NCBI GenBank assembly: GCA_009746045.1
Contig: RPFO01000027.1
Span: forward strand, 3,947,500 to 3,989,999
Length of the DNA stretch: 42,500 nucleotides
From: Mesostigma viride
Taxonomy: Eukaryota > Streptophyta > Mesostigmatophyceae > Mesostigmatales > Mesostigmataceae
Direction of reading: 5' to 3'
Position numbers and translations under genes: made by a program. Each line of letters opens with the position of its first letter. Positions within the stretch are counted from its first letter, which is position 1. The notes under the pieces are model-generated. The model was not told the origin of the DNA. It made no database searches and saw only the letters and a list, made by a program, of their open reading frames with translations. Below are positions 9,101 through 18,962 of the stretch, piece by piece.

Positions 9101-11499
9101 CAATGTGAACTGACTGCCCATCACAGTTGCGCCACACCTGGCGGCTGGCACAGGTACAAGGTCTAGTGACGTACGTTAGAAGCTACATAGGCCTGCACTC
9201 CGGAACCGCATTCAGCCTCGGCACAAAAAGGGCCGGCCGGTGCAGTACCCTCGTGACAAGCGCTAGCCTTACGCTACCTACGGCAGGTCGGTCCCCTTTG
9301 AGCCCGTCCACGCGTCATATATAAAATGAGCGAAGCTCAACAATGCGTGATGTAGTCTTTTGCTGGCTTACATTTTGCATGTGGATTTTTTATTCCCATT
9401 GTTTCCAGGAAGTGCATTGGACTAGCTACATGGCATTGCCTTTTTAACTAGTAAGACGATCGGGTTACAAGTGCATGCGCCCGGGCTAAGATAATCATGT
9501 ATATTCTGTTGGCTCCCTAAGCGGGTTCTCATGTCTTAGTTCAAGCATGTCACAACTAACGTTACGCTTTCGCACAACGTGTATGGCTGAGCATGTGCAA
9601 CTGGCTACCTTGTTTTAGACAGCCTGAACATCGTACTGTCTCAAGCTGACCGTGCTTGTTGCATGCCTATTTTTGCAGCTTCCATCTTACCTTTCGCTCG
9701 CACGTCTGACATTGAATCCCTCCTTGCCTCATGCTTGCACGTTACCTGCAGTGTGGACATGGAAGCAAGGGTCAAAGCCATGACCAACTTGGGCTATAAG
9801 CGCGAGCAGGTCAAGCGCGCATTATGCGATGCGCGCAATGACCCAAAACTTGCCATGGGTTTACTACAGGAGGTGAGTGTATAAAACCTGATTGTAATTT
9901 ACCACCCATAATGTGTCTTGTTACGCTTCCTCACGTTGTGCATCAAATTTTCATGGCGGGTTCAGCAAAAACGGTTATCTACATCCTTCTACTCCCTGAC
10001 ATCTCAGACTAGTTGTGCTCACACTCACATATACAGAGTTTAATGTCCCATGTTGCATCTGGTGTACATTGACTGGTAGCGCACCTGCTGTTGAGACTCA
10101 GGCTCATACCACGTGGTACTGACTATGTGTTGATGGGTTTTCGCAGGGCGCGGAGCGTGGCCGAAGGCGGCAAAAGAGCCACACCCACCCTGGCCAGAAA
10201 GATAAGCGGCCTGATGCTAGGCTGCTGGCAAAGCTAGCACAATGCCGCTCCCACTTCGAACCACACGCTGGCATGGAGCTGCAAAGCAAGGTTAGCATTA
10301 TATTTTTCTACATAAATAATGGTGGTGTTGGACAGCATTTTATTGGCGCTGTCTCATGTGTGCATCCATGTGCTGCAAGGAAGCAATTCTGTTCTGAAAA
10401 CACTTGGCAAGGCAACGATTTCAACCTACTGGTCCCATGATGTCTGCTATGCGCGGAAGCAATATTGGGTGTGCTTGTGACCTGCATTCATTACCCATGA
10501 TTCGCACTTCGCCCACAATCACCGTCTCCCAGGTGACTCCGTACAGTAAATGCTGTCAATCCTGTGCACTCATTTTTCATGGTACGGATGGTATTGCGGA
10601 TTTGTTGGCGCCAAAATTTCGGCCGGCGCATGTCCCCTTAAGTGCCAGCACATTGGCAAAATGACCTTGGCACTTTTTCAAGAAACTTGGTATGAAGCAT
10701 GGCATGTCAGTTTGTATTTGTCCTGTTCTGCGCACTTTTGCGTGTGTCAGCCCTCGGCTGTCAAGCGCGTGGTGCGGCCGGCTGACACGGTGCAGCGGGT
10801 AAGGCGTGATTTCAATGGTGGGCGCTCCATGATGAGGCACCCACAAAAAGCTGCACCAAGTGTGAAGAAGGTGCGCCAGCAAAAGCAGCAGCACAAGCCC
10901 TGCCAGCTACCTGGGTCCTGCCAACCCTTCAACATGGAAACACGGAGGGTTATCGGCACTCCGGGGGGCAGGCCTCAGGTGGGTGCCGCCGCGTGGATGT
11001 GGAGCTTTAGTGGGTGACCCTGGAGTGCACAACCCCGTCTGTGTGCTATGACGGCATTGAATCCCTATGCAAGGGATGGAAGCTTGCATTACAAACAAAA
11101 CGCGTATTTATGCACTTGCATGCATGAAATTGGCAAAAAAAGTTGGACACCAATGCTACTTCCAAGTATGAGATTTTGTTATGATTCTAACTCCCATACC
11201 TTTCATTGTTGTGATGATTACCGAAGCTGCTTTGAGAACATAAACGAATGTGGACAAGGATCTGTATCGTTAATGTTAATTTAAATTGCGTCGAGAATCT
11301 AAATGTGTGTGTCCAACGATGATCTGTATCGTTAATGTTTTCTTCTTTCCTTCAGGCACTGCACGCCTTCAAGGTGACCTTGCACACTATTACCGAAGAC
11401 CGAACTTCTTCAGTACACCAAAAGCTGGTTGAGCTGAAGGCATTGGAGGGGGAGATCAAGACCTCCTCACACTGCGACGCATGCCAGCAGCGTGGAATC
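2955..11499 (+). CDS. OTUD3-like OTU deubiquitinase with two UBA domains (10 exons found, 5' and 3' ends missing)
   Basis: Predicted cysteine protease that removes ubiquitin. Exons: 2955-3122, 3750-3899, 5459-5520, 6125-6224, 6720-6869, 7429-7490, 9752-9872, 10147-10290, 10751-10978 and 11356-11499. All junctions are GT-AG and in phase (two are phase 2, the others phase 0). The first exon has the catalytic loop SDGNCMFRSIMDQLEG with Cys at 3036-3038. Exon 2 has FVEDNEPFDKYVARL, exon 3 VVEIRNFPPGKARVLHL, and exon 4 GNHYNSVRPIDD with the catalytic His. This order matches OTUD3-type OTU domains. Exons 5 and 7 each encode a UBA domain (LLCDMGFEREKAVHAL; KAMTNLGYKREQVKRAL). Animal OTUD3 normally has one UBA. 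The later exons are basic and of unknown function. The missing ends may be outside the recognised exons or across the minisatellite. Confidence 0.8.
3407..3606 (+). repeat. 24-bp tandem repeat in OTU intron
   Basis: About eight diverged copies of a unit like AGTCCTGGTACTGCTATGAT followed by ATC or ATG. Units alternate between TACTGC and TAATCC variants. It lies inside the intron between the first two recognised OTU exons. Confidence 0.75.
3750..3899 (+). CDS. OTU gene exon: central OTU fold
   Basis: Acceptor TTGCCACAG and donor GTACAT bound 50 codons, phase 0 at both ends. DFASFVEDNEPFDKYVARLR and the WGGDLELKAASLVFQVNINI block correspond to the FVEDD.PFxxHV and WAGxxEI/A...nVxI segments of OTUD3-like proteins. 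Confidence 0.8.
3900..5458 (+). other. 1.56-kb intron with a degenerate AGGTTTAAGATC repeat
   Basis: Intron between OTU exons. Around 4697-4945 the motif CAGGTTTAAGATC recurs about five times with variants, and once in reverse (AATCTTAAAC at 4936). An inverted pair CCATGGCCAT/ATGGCCATGG lies at 5168-5201. Long open frames here (for example on the minus strand at 4142-4693) show no recognisable domain. Confidence 0.5.
5459..5520 (+). CDS. OTU gene exon: beta-strand segment before catalytic His
   Basis: Acceptor GCACCCAG, donor GTACGG, ends in phase 2. It encodes DKAPVVEIRNFPPGKARVLH, matching the I..f.......LHL strand that precedes the catalytic His in the OTU fold. The split codon CT+C restores Leu with the next exon. 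Confidence 0.75.
6125..6224 (+). CDS. OTU gene exon: catalytic His (HYNSV)
   Basis: Acceptor TTCACGGCAG, donor GTGCGT. It encodes SYHDGNHYNSVRPIDD followed by a short Ala/Pro linker. H in GNHYNSV is the expected general base of OTU proteases. Phase 2 in, phase 0 out. Confidence 0.8.
6720..6869 (+). CDS. OTU gene exon: first UBA domain
   Basis: Acceptor CCCCTTCAG, donor GTACGT, 50 codons in phase 0. EPWMVDLLCDMGFEREKAVH, then ALQVTDGNLPRAVDHVLAMN, has the MGF loop and three-helix spacing of a UBA domain. A nearer CAG at 6741 gives the wrong phase and was rejected. Confidence 0.75.
6870..7428 (+). other. OTU intron, no gene seen
   Basis: A 559-bp intron. Around 7010-7190 there are loose repeats of GCCACGGGNGAC and ACCAGCCACGGG. 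No other feature is recognised. Confidence 0.5.
7429..7490 (+). CDS. OTU gene exon: linker between UBA domains
   Basis: Acceptor TTCTATGCAG, donor GTGAGT. It encodes SAGKSSVGPPCAPMAQRAPA, a low-complexity linker. Phase 0 in and phase 2 out, which fits both neighbours. It is short, so the call rests mainly on phase and splice sites. Confidence 0.55.
7610..7990 (+). repeat. Mosaic of GC-rich short repeats
   Basis: It begins with (GCCCGCT)n and (GCTGCC)n. About four copies of a unit around ACGCGTAGTTCGTAGTATCG with TGCTCTTTCGCT follow. Three copies of a 33-34 bp unit containing AGTACGGTGCTCGCT and GCTCGCTGCCCGCTGAA end the block (about 7860-7960). It lies in the intron before the second UBA exon. 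Confidence 0.7.
8140..9342 (+). repeat. Dispersed repeat, copy 1 (with GGGT-array core)
   Basis: Similar to 20632-21217 on both sides of a GGGT-type tract. Shared blocks are ACATTTNTGTGTGCTATGCTT-like sequence, ATCATTATCAAGTTGG, CATGCTGGGGGCCCAG, GGGAGCTGNAAAGAG, CACTCTAAGTA, CGGTGCAGTACCC, GCTACCTACGG and TATAAAATGAGC with AAGCTCA. The right end forms a small hairpin TGAGCGAAGCTCA. The family is unknown and no transposase was seen. Both copies sit in introns. Confidence 0.6.
8336..9005 (+). repeat. (GGGT)n microsatellite, about 670 bp
   Basis: A nearly pure GGGT tetranucleotide array, G-rich on the plus strand, with GGGC variant patches near 8618, 8712-8733 and 8756-8772 and an uninterrupted G run near 8632-8643. 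Because the unit is 4 bp, it is open in several frames and gives spurious Gly/Val/Trp and Pro/Thr/His ORFs. It can form G-quadruplexes. Confidence 0.95.
9752..9872 (+). CDS. OTU gene exon: second UBA domain
   Basis: Acceptor GTTACCTGCAG, donor GTGAGT, phase 2 in and 0 out. MEARVKAMTNLGYKREQVKR followed by ALCDARNDPKLAMGLLQE fits a UBA domain, with LGY in place of the usual MGF. Confidence 0.75.
10147..10290 (+). CDS. OTU gene exon: basic region
   Basis: Acceptor TTTTCGCAG, donor GTTAGC, 48 codons in phase 0. Begins GAERGRRRQKSHTHPGQKDK, a likely nuclear-type basic stretch, then a short amphipathic helix (DARLLAKLAQCRSHF). No domain recognised. Confidence 0.6.
10751..10978 (+). CDS. OTU gene exon: basic Gln-rich region
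   Basis: Acceptor GTGTGTCAG, donor GTGGGT, 76 codons in phase 0. Basic and Gln-rich (VKKVRQQKQQHKPCQ). An internal GTAAGG at 10799 is an alternative donor giving a 16-codon exon. I kept the longer form because the frame stays open and basic. Confidence 0.5.
11356..11499 (+). CDS. OTU gene exon: helical region ending in a CxxC
   Basis: Acceptor TTCCTTCAG, donor GTAAGT, 48 codons in phase 0. Contains a helix (SVHQKLVELKALEGEIK) and ends HCDACQQRGI. If the donor is not used, translation runs into the satellite and stops at 11542-11544, which could be a terminal exon. The perfect GTAAGT favours a further exon that I could not identify. Confidence 0.6.
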
Positions 11500-11565
11500 G
11501 TAAGTATGACATGCAATCGTTGGCACAAGCGGCGGGGTATATGACATTGCTCTATCCCATTGGCA

Positions 11566-14500
11566 CCAAAAGTGGGGTGTAAGATTACGCGCAGTCATCG
11601 GCACGCAAGGTGGGGTGTAAGATTACGCGCAGCCATTAACACACCAGGTGGGGTGTAAGATTACGCGCCGCCATGAACACACAAGGTGGGGTGTAAGATT
11701 ACGCGCAGCCATGAACACACTAGGGGGGGTGTAAGATTACGCGCAGCCATCCATTAACACACAAGGGAGGGTGTAAGAGTACACGCAGCCATTAACACAC
11801 AAGGGCGGGGGGTAAGATTACGCGCAGCCATCGGCACGCAAGGTGGGGTGTAAGATTACGCGCAGCCATTAACACACCAGGTGGGGTGTAAGATTACGCG
11901 CCGCCATGAACACACTAGGGGGGGTGTAAGATTACGCGCAGCCATCGGCATACAAGGTGGGGTCTAAGATTACGCGCAGCCATGAACCAACAAGGGGGGG
12001 TGTAAGATTACGCGCAGCCATTACCACACCAGGTGGGGTGTAAGATTACGCGCAGCCATTAACACACCAGGGGGGGTGTAAGATTACGCGCAGCCATGAA
12101 CACACAAGGGGGGGTGTAAGATTACGCGCAGCCATTAACTCACAAGGTGGTGTGTAAGATTACGCGCAGCCATTAACTCACCAGGTGGGGTGTAAGATTA
12201 CGCGCAGCCATTAACACACAAGGTGGGGTGTAAGATTACGCGCAGCCATTAACTCACCAGGTGGGGTGTAAGATTACGCGCAGCCATTTACACACTAGGG
12301 GGGGTGTAAGATTACGCGCAGCCATCCATTAACACACGAGGTGGGGTGTAAGATTACGCGCAGCCATTAACACACAAGGTGCGGTGTAACATTACGCGCA
12401 GCCAACAGCACACAAGGGGGGGTGTAAGATTACGCGCAGCCATCCATTAACACACTAGGGGGGGTGTAAGATTACGCGCAGCCATGAACACACAAGGTGC
12501 AGTGTAAGATTACGCGCAGCCATCGGCAGACAAGGTGGGGTCTAAGATTACGCGCAGCCATGAACACACAAGGGGGGGTGTAAGATTACGCGCACCCATG
12601 AACACACTAGGGGGGATGTAAGATTACGCGCAGCCATTAACACGCAAGGTGGGGTGTAAGATTACGCGCAGCCATTAACTCACAAGGGGGGGTCTAAGAT
12701 TACGCGCAGCCATCCATTAACCCACTAGGGGGGGTGTAAGAGTACGCGCAGCCATCCATTAACACACAAGGGGGGGTGTAAGATTACGCGCAGCCATCCA
12801 TTAACACACAAGGTGGGGTGTAAGATTACGCGCAGCCATCCATTAACACACCAGGTGGGGTGTAAGATTACGCGCAGCCATTAACACACAAGGGGGGGTG
12901 TAAGATTACGCACAGCCTTTAACTCACAAGGGGGGGTGTAAGATTACGCGCAGCCATCCATTAACACACAAGGGGGGGTGTAAGATTACGCGCAGCCATT
13001 AACACAAAAGGGGGGGTGTAAGATTACGCGCAGCCATCCATTAACACACTAGGGGGGGTGTAAGATTACGCGCAGCCATCGGCACAGAAGGTGGGGTGGA
13101 AGATTACGCGCACCCATGAACACACTAGGAAGGGTGTAAGATTACGCGCAGCCATCCATTAACAAACTAGGTGGGGTGTAAGATTACGCGCAGCCATCCA
13201 TTAACCCACTAGGGGGGGTGTAAGATTACGCGCAGCCATTAACTCACCAGGTGGGGTGTAAGATTACGCGCAGCCATTAACACACAAGGGGGGGTGTAAG
13301 ATTACGCGCAGCCATCCATTACCACACTAGGGGGGGTGTAAGATTACGCGCAGCCATCCATGAACACACAAGGTGGGGTGTAAGATTACGCGCAGCCATT
13401 AACACACCAGGGGGGGTGTAAGATTACGCGCAGCCATGAACACACAAGGTGGGGTGTAAGATTACGCGCAGCCATGAACTCACAAGGTGGCGTGTAAGAT
13501 TACGCGCAGCCATTAACTCACCAGGTGGGGTGTAAGATTACGCGCAGCCATTAACACACAAGGTGCGGTGTAAGATTACGCGCAGCCATCGGCATACAAG
13601 GTGGGGTCTAAGATTACGCGCAGCCATGAACACACAAGGGGGGGTGTAAGATTACGCGCAGCCATTAACACACTAGGGGGGATGTAAGATTACGCGCAGC
13701 CATTAACACGCAAGGTGGGGTGTAAGATTACACGCAGCCATTAACTCACAAGGGGGGGTCTAAGATTACGCGCAGCCATCCATTAACCCACTAGGGGGGG
13801 TGTAAGAGTACGCGCAGCCATTAACACACCAGGGGGGGTGTAAGATTACGCGCAGCCATCCATTACCACACTAGGGGGGGTGTAAGATTACGCGCAGCCA
13901 TCCATTAACACACCAGGTGGGGTGTAAGATTACGCGCAGCCAATAACACACAAGGGGGGGTGTAAGATTACGCACAGCCTTTAACACACAAGGGGGGCTG
14001 TAAGATTACGCGCAGCCATTAACTCACAAGGGGGGGTGTAAGATTACGCGCAGCCATCCATTAACACACTAGGGGGGTGTAAGATTACGCGCAGCCATCC
14101 ATTAACACACTAGGGGGGTGTAAGATTACGCGCAGCCATCCATTAACACACAAGGTGGGGTGTAAGATTACGCGCAGCCATCGGCACAGAAGGTGGGGTG
14201 GAAGATTACGCGCACCCATGAACACACTAGGAAGGGTGTAAGATTACGCGCAGCCATCCATTAACCCACTAGGGGGGGTGTAAGATTACGCGCAGCCATT
14301 AACTCACCAGGTGGGGTGTAAGATTACGCGCAGCCATTAACACACAAGGGGGGGTGTAAGATTACGCGCAGCCATCCATTACCACACTAGGGGGGGTGTA
14401 AGATTACGCGCAGCCATCCATGAACACACAAGGTGGGGTGTAAGATTACGCGCAGCCATTAACACACCAGGGGGGGTGTAAGATTACGCGCAGCCATGAA

Positions 14501-16025
14501 CACACAAGGTGGGGTGTAAGATTACGCGCAGCCATGAACTCACAAGGTGGCGTGTAAGATTACGCGCAGCCATTAACTCACCAGGTGGGGTGTAAGATTA
14601 CGCGCAGCCATTAACACACTAGGGGGGGTGTAAGATTACGCGCAGCCATTAACACACTAGGGGGGTTGTAAGATTACGCGCAGCCAACAGCACACAAGGG
14701 GGGGTGTAAGCTTACACGCAGCCATTAGCACACTAGGGGGGGTGCAAGATTACGCGTAGCCATTAACACACTAGGGGGGGTGTAAGATTACGCGCAGCCA
14801 TTTACACACTAGGGGGGGTGTAAGATTACGCGCAGCCATCCATTAACACACCAGGTGGGGTGTAAGATTACGCGCAGCCATCCATTAACACACTAGGGGG
14901 GGTGTAACATTACGCGCAGCCAACAGCACACAAGGGGGGTGTAAGATTACGCGCAGCCATCCATTAACACACAAGGGGGGGTGTAAGATTACGCACAGCC
15001 ATTAACACACAGGGGGGGGGGTAAGATTACGCGCAGCCATGAACTCACAAGGGGGGGTGTAAGATTACGCGCAGCCATTACCACACTAGGGGGGGTGTAA
15101 GATTACGCGCAGCCATCCATGAACACACAAGGTGGGGTGTAAGATTACGCGCAGCCATTAACACACCAGGGGGGGTGTAAGATTACGCGCAGCCATGAAC
15201 ACACAAGGTGGGGTGTAAGATTACGCGCAGCCATGAACTCACAAGGTGGCGTGTAAGATTACGCGCAGCCATTAACTCACCAGGTGGGGTGTAAGATTAC
15301 GCGCAGCCATCCATTAACACACAAGGGGGGGTGTAAGTAAGATTACGCGCAGCGATTAACTCACCAGGTGGGGTGTAAGATTACGCGCAGCCATCCATTA
15401 ACACACTAGGGGGGGTGTAAGATTACGCGCAGCCAACAGCTCACAAGGTAGGGTGTAAGATTACGCGCAGCCAACAGCTCACAAGGTAGGGTGTAAGATT
15501 ACGCGCAGCCATTAACATACCAGGTGGGGTGTAAGATTACGCGCAGCCATCCATTAACCCACTAGGGGGGGTGTAAGAGTACGCGCAGCCATTAACACAC
15601 CAGGTGGGGTGTAAGATTACGCGCAGCCATCCATTAACACACAAGGTGGGGTGTAAGATGACGCGCAGCCATCCATTAACACACTAGGTGGGGTGTAAGA
15701 TTACGCGCAGCCATGAACACGCAAGGTGGGGTGTAAGACTACGCGCAGCCATTACCACACTAGGGGGGGTGTAAGATTACGCGCAGCCATTAACACACTA
15801 GGGGGGTTGTAAGATTACGCGCAGCCAACAGCACACAAGGGGGGGTGTAAGATTACACGCAGCCATTAACACACTAGGGGGGGTGTAAGATTACGCGCAG
15901 CCATTTACACACTAGGGGGGGTGTAAGATTACGCGCAGCCATTAACACACCAGGTGGGGTGTAAGATTACGCGCAGCCATTAACACACTAGGGGGGGTCT
16001 AAGATTACGCGCAGCCATCCATTAA
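11566..16025 (+). repeat. Minisatellite, 38-42 bp unit, left block
   Basis: More than 100 copies of a unit like TAAGATTACGCGCAGCCATT followed by AACACACAAGGTGGGGTG. CCATCCATT variants are 4 bp longer, and AAGGTGGGG alternates with TAGGGGGGG and CAGGTGGGG. Blocks of variants recur at about 1.1 kb (for example the GGCACAGAAGG block at 13081 and 14183), so there is higher-order structure. Nearly every unit carries a TTAA. Confidence 0.95.
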
Positions 16026-17743
16026 CTCGTCGTCTGTCCCTGGTCCTAATTTTAGGACTGAGTTCAACTCAGTCCTAATTTTAGGACCTAATTTTGAGGT
16101 TTTGTAGAAAATTCGCCCCGGTCGGAATATTTGGCAGAAAATTTTTCTCAAAATTTATTCAAATACTACTTGAAAAGATCTTTCTTGGACATATTTTTGG
16201 GATTTTTTTGGATTTGGTTTGGGCGGCTAACCGTACGGTGAAAGTACAGGTGGTAAGGGTACATTTTCACGCGAAACGTGAGTTCCGGAAATGCACGACC
16301 TAGCCATGGCGGCTTGCGCCCATGCATGCAGTTTACGTTTTCGGACGATTTTGCGGGCCAAACCCAGGAAATAGATTTTTTATGTCCTAAAGATGATACA
16401 AGTGAATTTTAACCTCGCGGGGATGCGATTTACTGGGTGTCGGCACTGTTCTTGCTGGAAAAATCTGCGATTAGGCAGGTCGACGGAATGGATTACTACA
16501 ATTGATTCCCGGATCAAATCGAAGGGTTTATAGGTTTCTTTCTACCTTTTATCATGTATTGTCGTAGATTAAGTCTAGTGGCAGTAAAGATTTGATGATT
16601 TCGACCACTCTGTCACGTCATGGTTTGTGTGCCGCAAAGTGCCACTTTTGCAGGCACCGCCTGGGCCAAGGTAACGCCAGCCGTGCCAGGTAAAGCTGGA
16701 ATATCGCTGCTTCATCGTTTCTTGGTATTCTTACATGAGTTTAAGCTTGCGATGCGCTGTCAGTTTTGAGTCTTGCTGCTCTTTCTTGACCGTTGCCTGC
16801 CCCTCTCTAAAACCATCTTTTTAGATGATCTTACCAGGCATTTGCCTTACCGTAGCGTGGCTGTACAAGGTTTTAGGTGCTGAATGGGTTAAAACACTTT
16901 CATAGATGTTAGTTATTCTCTTGCTATGTTCATACTGCATGATTGTGTGGTCATGGGCTGCGTCAAGGGTACTGTCAAGCTTATACGGGTGAGTGAAAAA
17001 TCTTGGTGATAAACCACTGTCATCATGTGCCAGCAGGTATGTTGGCCATGTCATGGCAAGGTAATACAGTTTTATCCATGTCCATTCTTGTAAAGAACAA
17101 TTAAATGTGACTAACCTACCCATTATATCGGTGGTTATTACTTATAATACATCCCTTTGTAGCTACGTATCCATACGCATTCCCTACATGTATGCATAGG
17201 CTTTCACACATACTAAGGTACAATATAACTGCAATATGATGATGCAAGTATGTTTTCCTATTATGCCTGAAGGGAAATGGGCTGATTGACATGGTTTGTG
17301 GCCACGCTACTATGAAGTATGACCGCACTTACATGCTTGCAAATTGCTAGCATGGCCCAGTCCTATGTATAGGACTGGCAGTATTTGGCGTGTTTCAGGC
17401 AGTGCCAGTGGCCAAATTGAGTCCAGTTTTTTGCCACAGGTCAAGAACTATATTGTTTACATGCCTGTATTTTTTTAACATGCATATGGAATTTATTCAA
17501 TTTTTGCCACTCATGCTTCCACACAAAAATGCAAATTCGCCGACGGTGCCATACATCCATGTAATTTTTAGGAGTTTGGGTCAAGTTTTCACTGATGTAG
17601 TATTTTTGCCAGCAAGAGGACATCAAATACTCCATAGACCCACATCTAAGCATCTTTAATGGACCCCCCACCTAGTCACTACACACGGTTGAAAAAGGTC
17701 AACTCAGTCCTATTATTAGGACTGAGTTGGGACAGACGACGAG
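16026..17743. mobile_element. Non-autonomous DNA transposon with TTAA target duplication
   Basis: 1,718 bp inserted in a minisatellite unit. It has perfect 15-bp terminal inverted repeats (CTCGTCGTCTGTCCC at 16026-16040; complement at 17729-17743) and TTAA at 16022-16025 and 17744-17747. Next to the left end, 16042-16088 is a near-perfect palindrome built on AACTCAGTCCTAATTTTAGG. Next to the right end, 17700-17729 is a perfect 13-bp-arm hairpin with the same CAACTCAGTCCTA arm. The interior is AT-rich, its longest open frame is about 100 codons, and no transposase is recognised. TTAA specificity is known for piggyBac and Kolobok; the termini do not settle which. Confidence 0.85.
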
Positions 17744-18297
17744 TTAACACACTAGGGGGGGTGTAACATTACGCGCAGCCAACAGCACACAAGGGGGGGT
17801 GTAAGATTACGCGCAGCCATCCATTAACACACAAGGGGGGGTGTAAGATTACGCACAGCCATTAACACACAGGGGGGGGGGTAAGATTACGCGCAGCCAT
17901 GAACTCACAAGGGGGGGTGTAAGATTACGCGCAGCCATCCGTTAACACACTAGGGGGGGTGTAAGATTACGCGCAGCCATCCAATAACACTCAAGGTGGG
18001 GTGTAAGATTACGCGCAGCCATCGGCACAGAAGGTGGGGTGTAAGATTACGCGCAGCCATCCATTAACACACAAGGGGGGTGTAAGATTACGTGCAGCCA
18101 TTAACTTACCAGGTGGGGGTGTAAGGTTACGCGTAGCCATCCATTAACACACAAGGTGGGGTGTAAGATTACGCGCAGCCATTAACCGACAAGGGGGGGT
18201 GTAAGATTACGTGCAGCCATCAACTTACCAGGTGGGGGTGTAAGATTACGCGCAGCCATCGGCACAGAAGGTGGGGTGTAAGATTACGTGCAGCCAG
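17744..18297 (+). repeat. Minisatellite, right block
   Basis: Continuation of the same 38-42 bp satellite after the transposon, about 14 units. Its first units reproduce a variant series also seen near 14887-15060 (TGTAACATTACGCG, then AACAGCACAC, then CACAGCCATT), showing block duplication. The last units (from 18060) are more diverged and carry ACGTGCAGCC. Confidence 0.9.
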
Positions 18298-18343
18298 TGG
18301 TATGCATGCGCTCTCATCTGGACATTAGGAGGACGTTAGTTAC

Positions 18344-18677
18344 CTGCATGATGAAGAAGTGAACATGTTTCTGTTGGTGCTCGGCTTTGTTTTGTGTTTG
18401 GTGTCCCATCAGCTGCGGGTTCTGAAGCGCAAGCGAGTCCAGCTTCTGCTGTTCAAAGAATCCACGAGGAAGGGGCATGGAGAACTTGCAGAGGACGGTG
18501 TTGCGCAGAGGCAGAATGGCCTGGTAATGCTCAGCGTCAGCCTGAATCATGCATGGTCTGCTGCTGTTTGGTGTTGAGGTCCACCCATCTTGTGCAGTGT
18601 TTCATGCCCACCACATTGTTGCTACCGTCCATTTGATGGAGGGGCTGCAAGAGACTAGCTAAGTCCATGCTGAACTG
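18344..18677 (-). pseudogene. Minus-strand exon-like relic with a frameshift, unknown protein
   Basis: Read on the minus strand, two adjacent frames look coding. One contains VGMKHCTRWVDLNTKQQQTM. After a 1-nt shift near 18549 the other gives QADAEHYQAILPLRNTVLCK and KAEHQQKHVHFFIMQ, up to a possible donor GTAAC at 18343-18339. I do not recognise the family. The shift suggests a decayed gene fragment; the call rests only on composition and open frame. Confidence 0.3.
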
Positions 18678-18962
18678 AACATTCTAGTATGGGACATTCA
18701 CTTGCAAACTATTTGGCGCCCATGTTTTTGTACGTTATAACCGCTCCGTGCACAGGCAACTGCCACAGACGTGGGGGGGGCTGCAGCCCATGCGCGCGTG
18801 GCGCCTCGCGCGGAGGGGGCTTTAGTAAGTATTGTCCATTTATGATGTCATGCCCTATGCAAATCTCTACGACTCTATTTATGCATGTCCATTTCAATGC
18901 CGCATCCCACCATGCCGAAACTCCTCCTTGGATGTTCTCACTATGGTAGCATTGCACTGCCC

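Noticed and set aside
8140-9166. Long ORFs of 230-340 codons on both strands (Gly-Trp-Val and Pro-Thr-His repeats)
   Set aside because: They are translations of the (GGGT)n array, open in most frames by arithmetic; no domain or splice context.
11566-18297. CRISPR-like regular repeats
   Set aside because: Units abut directly with no unique spacers, the context is eukaryotic and the variation is that of a minisatellite.
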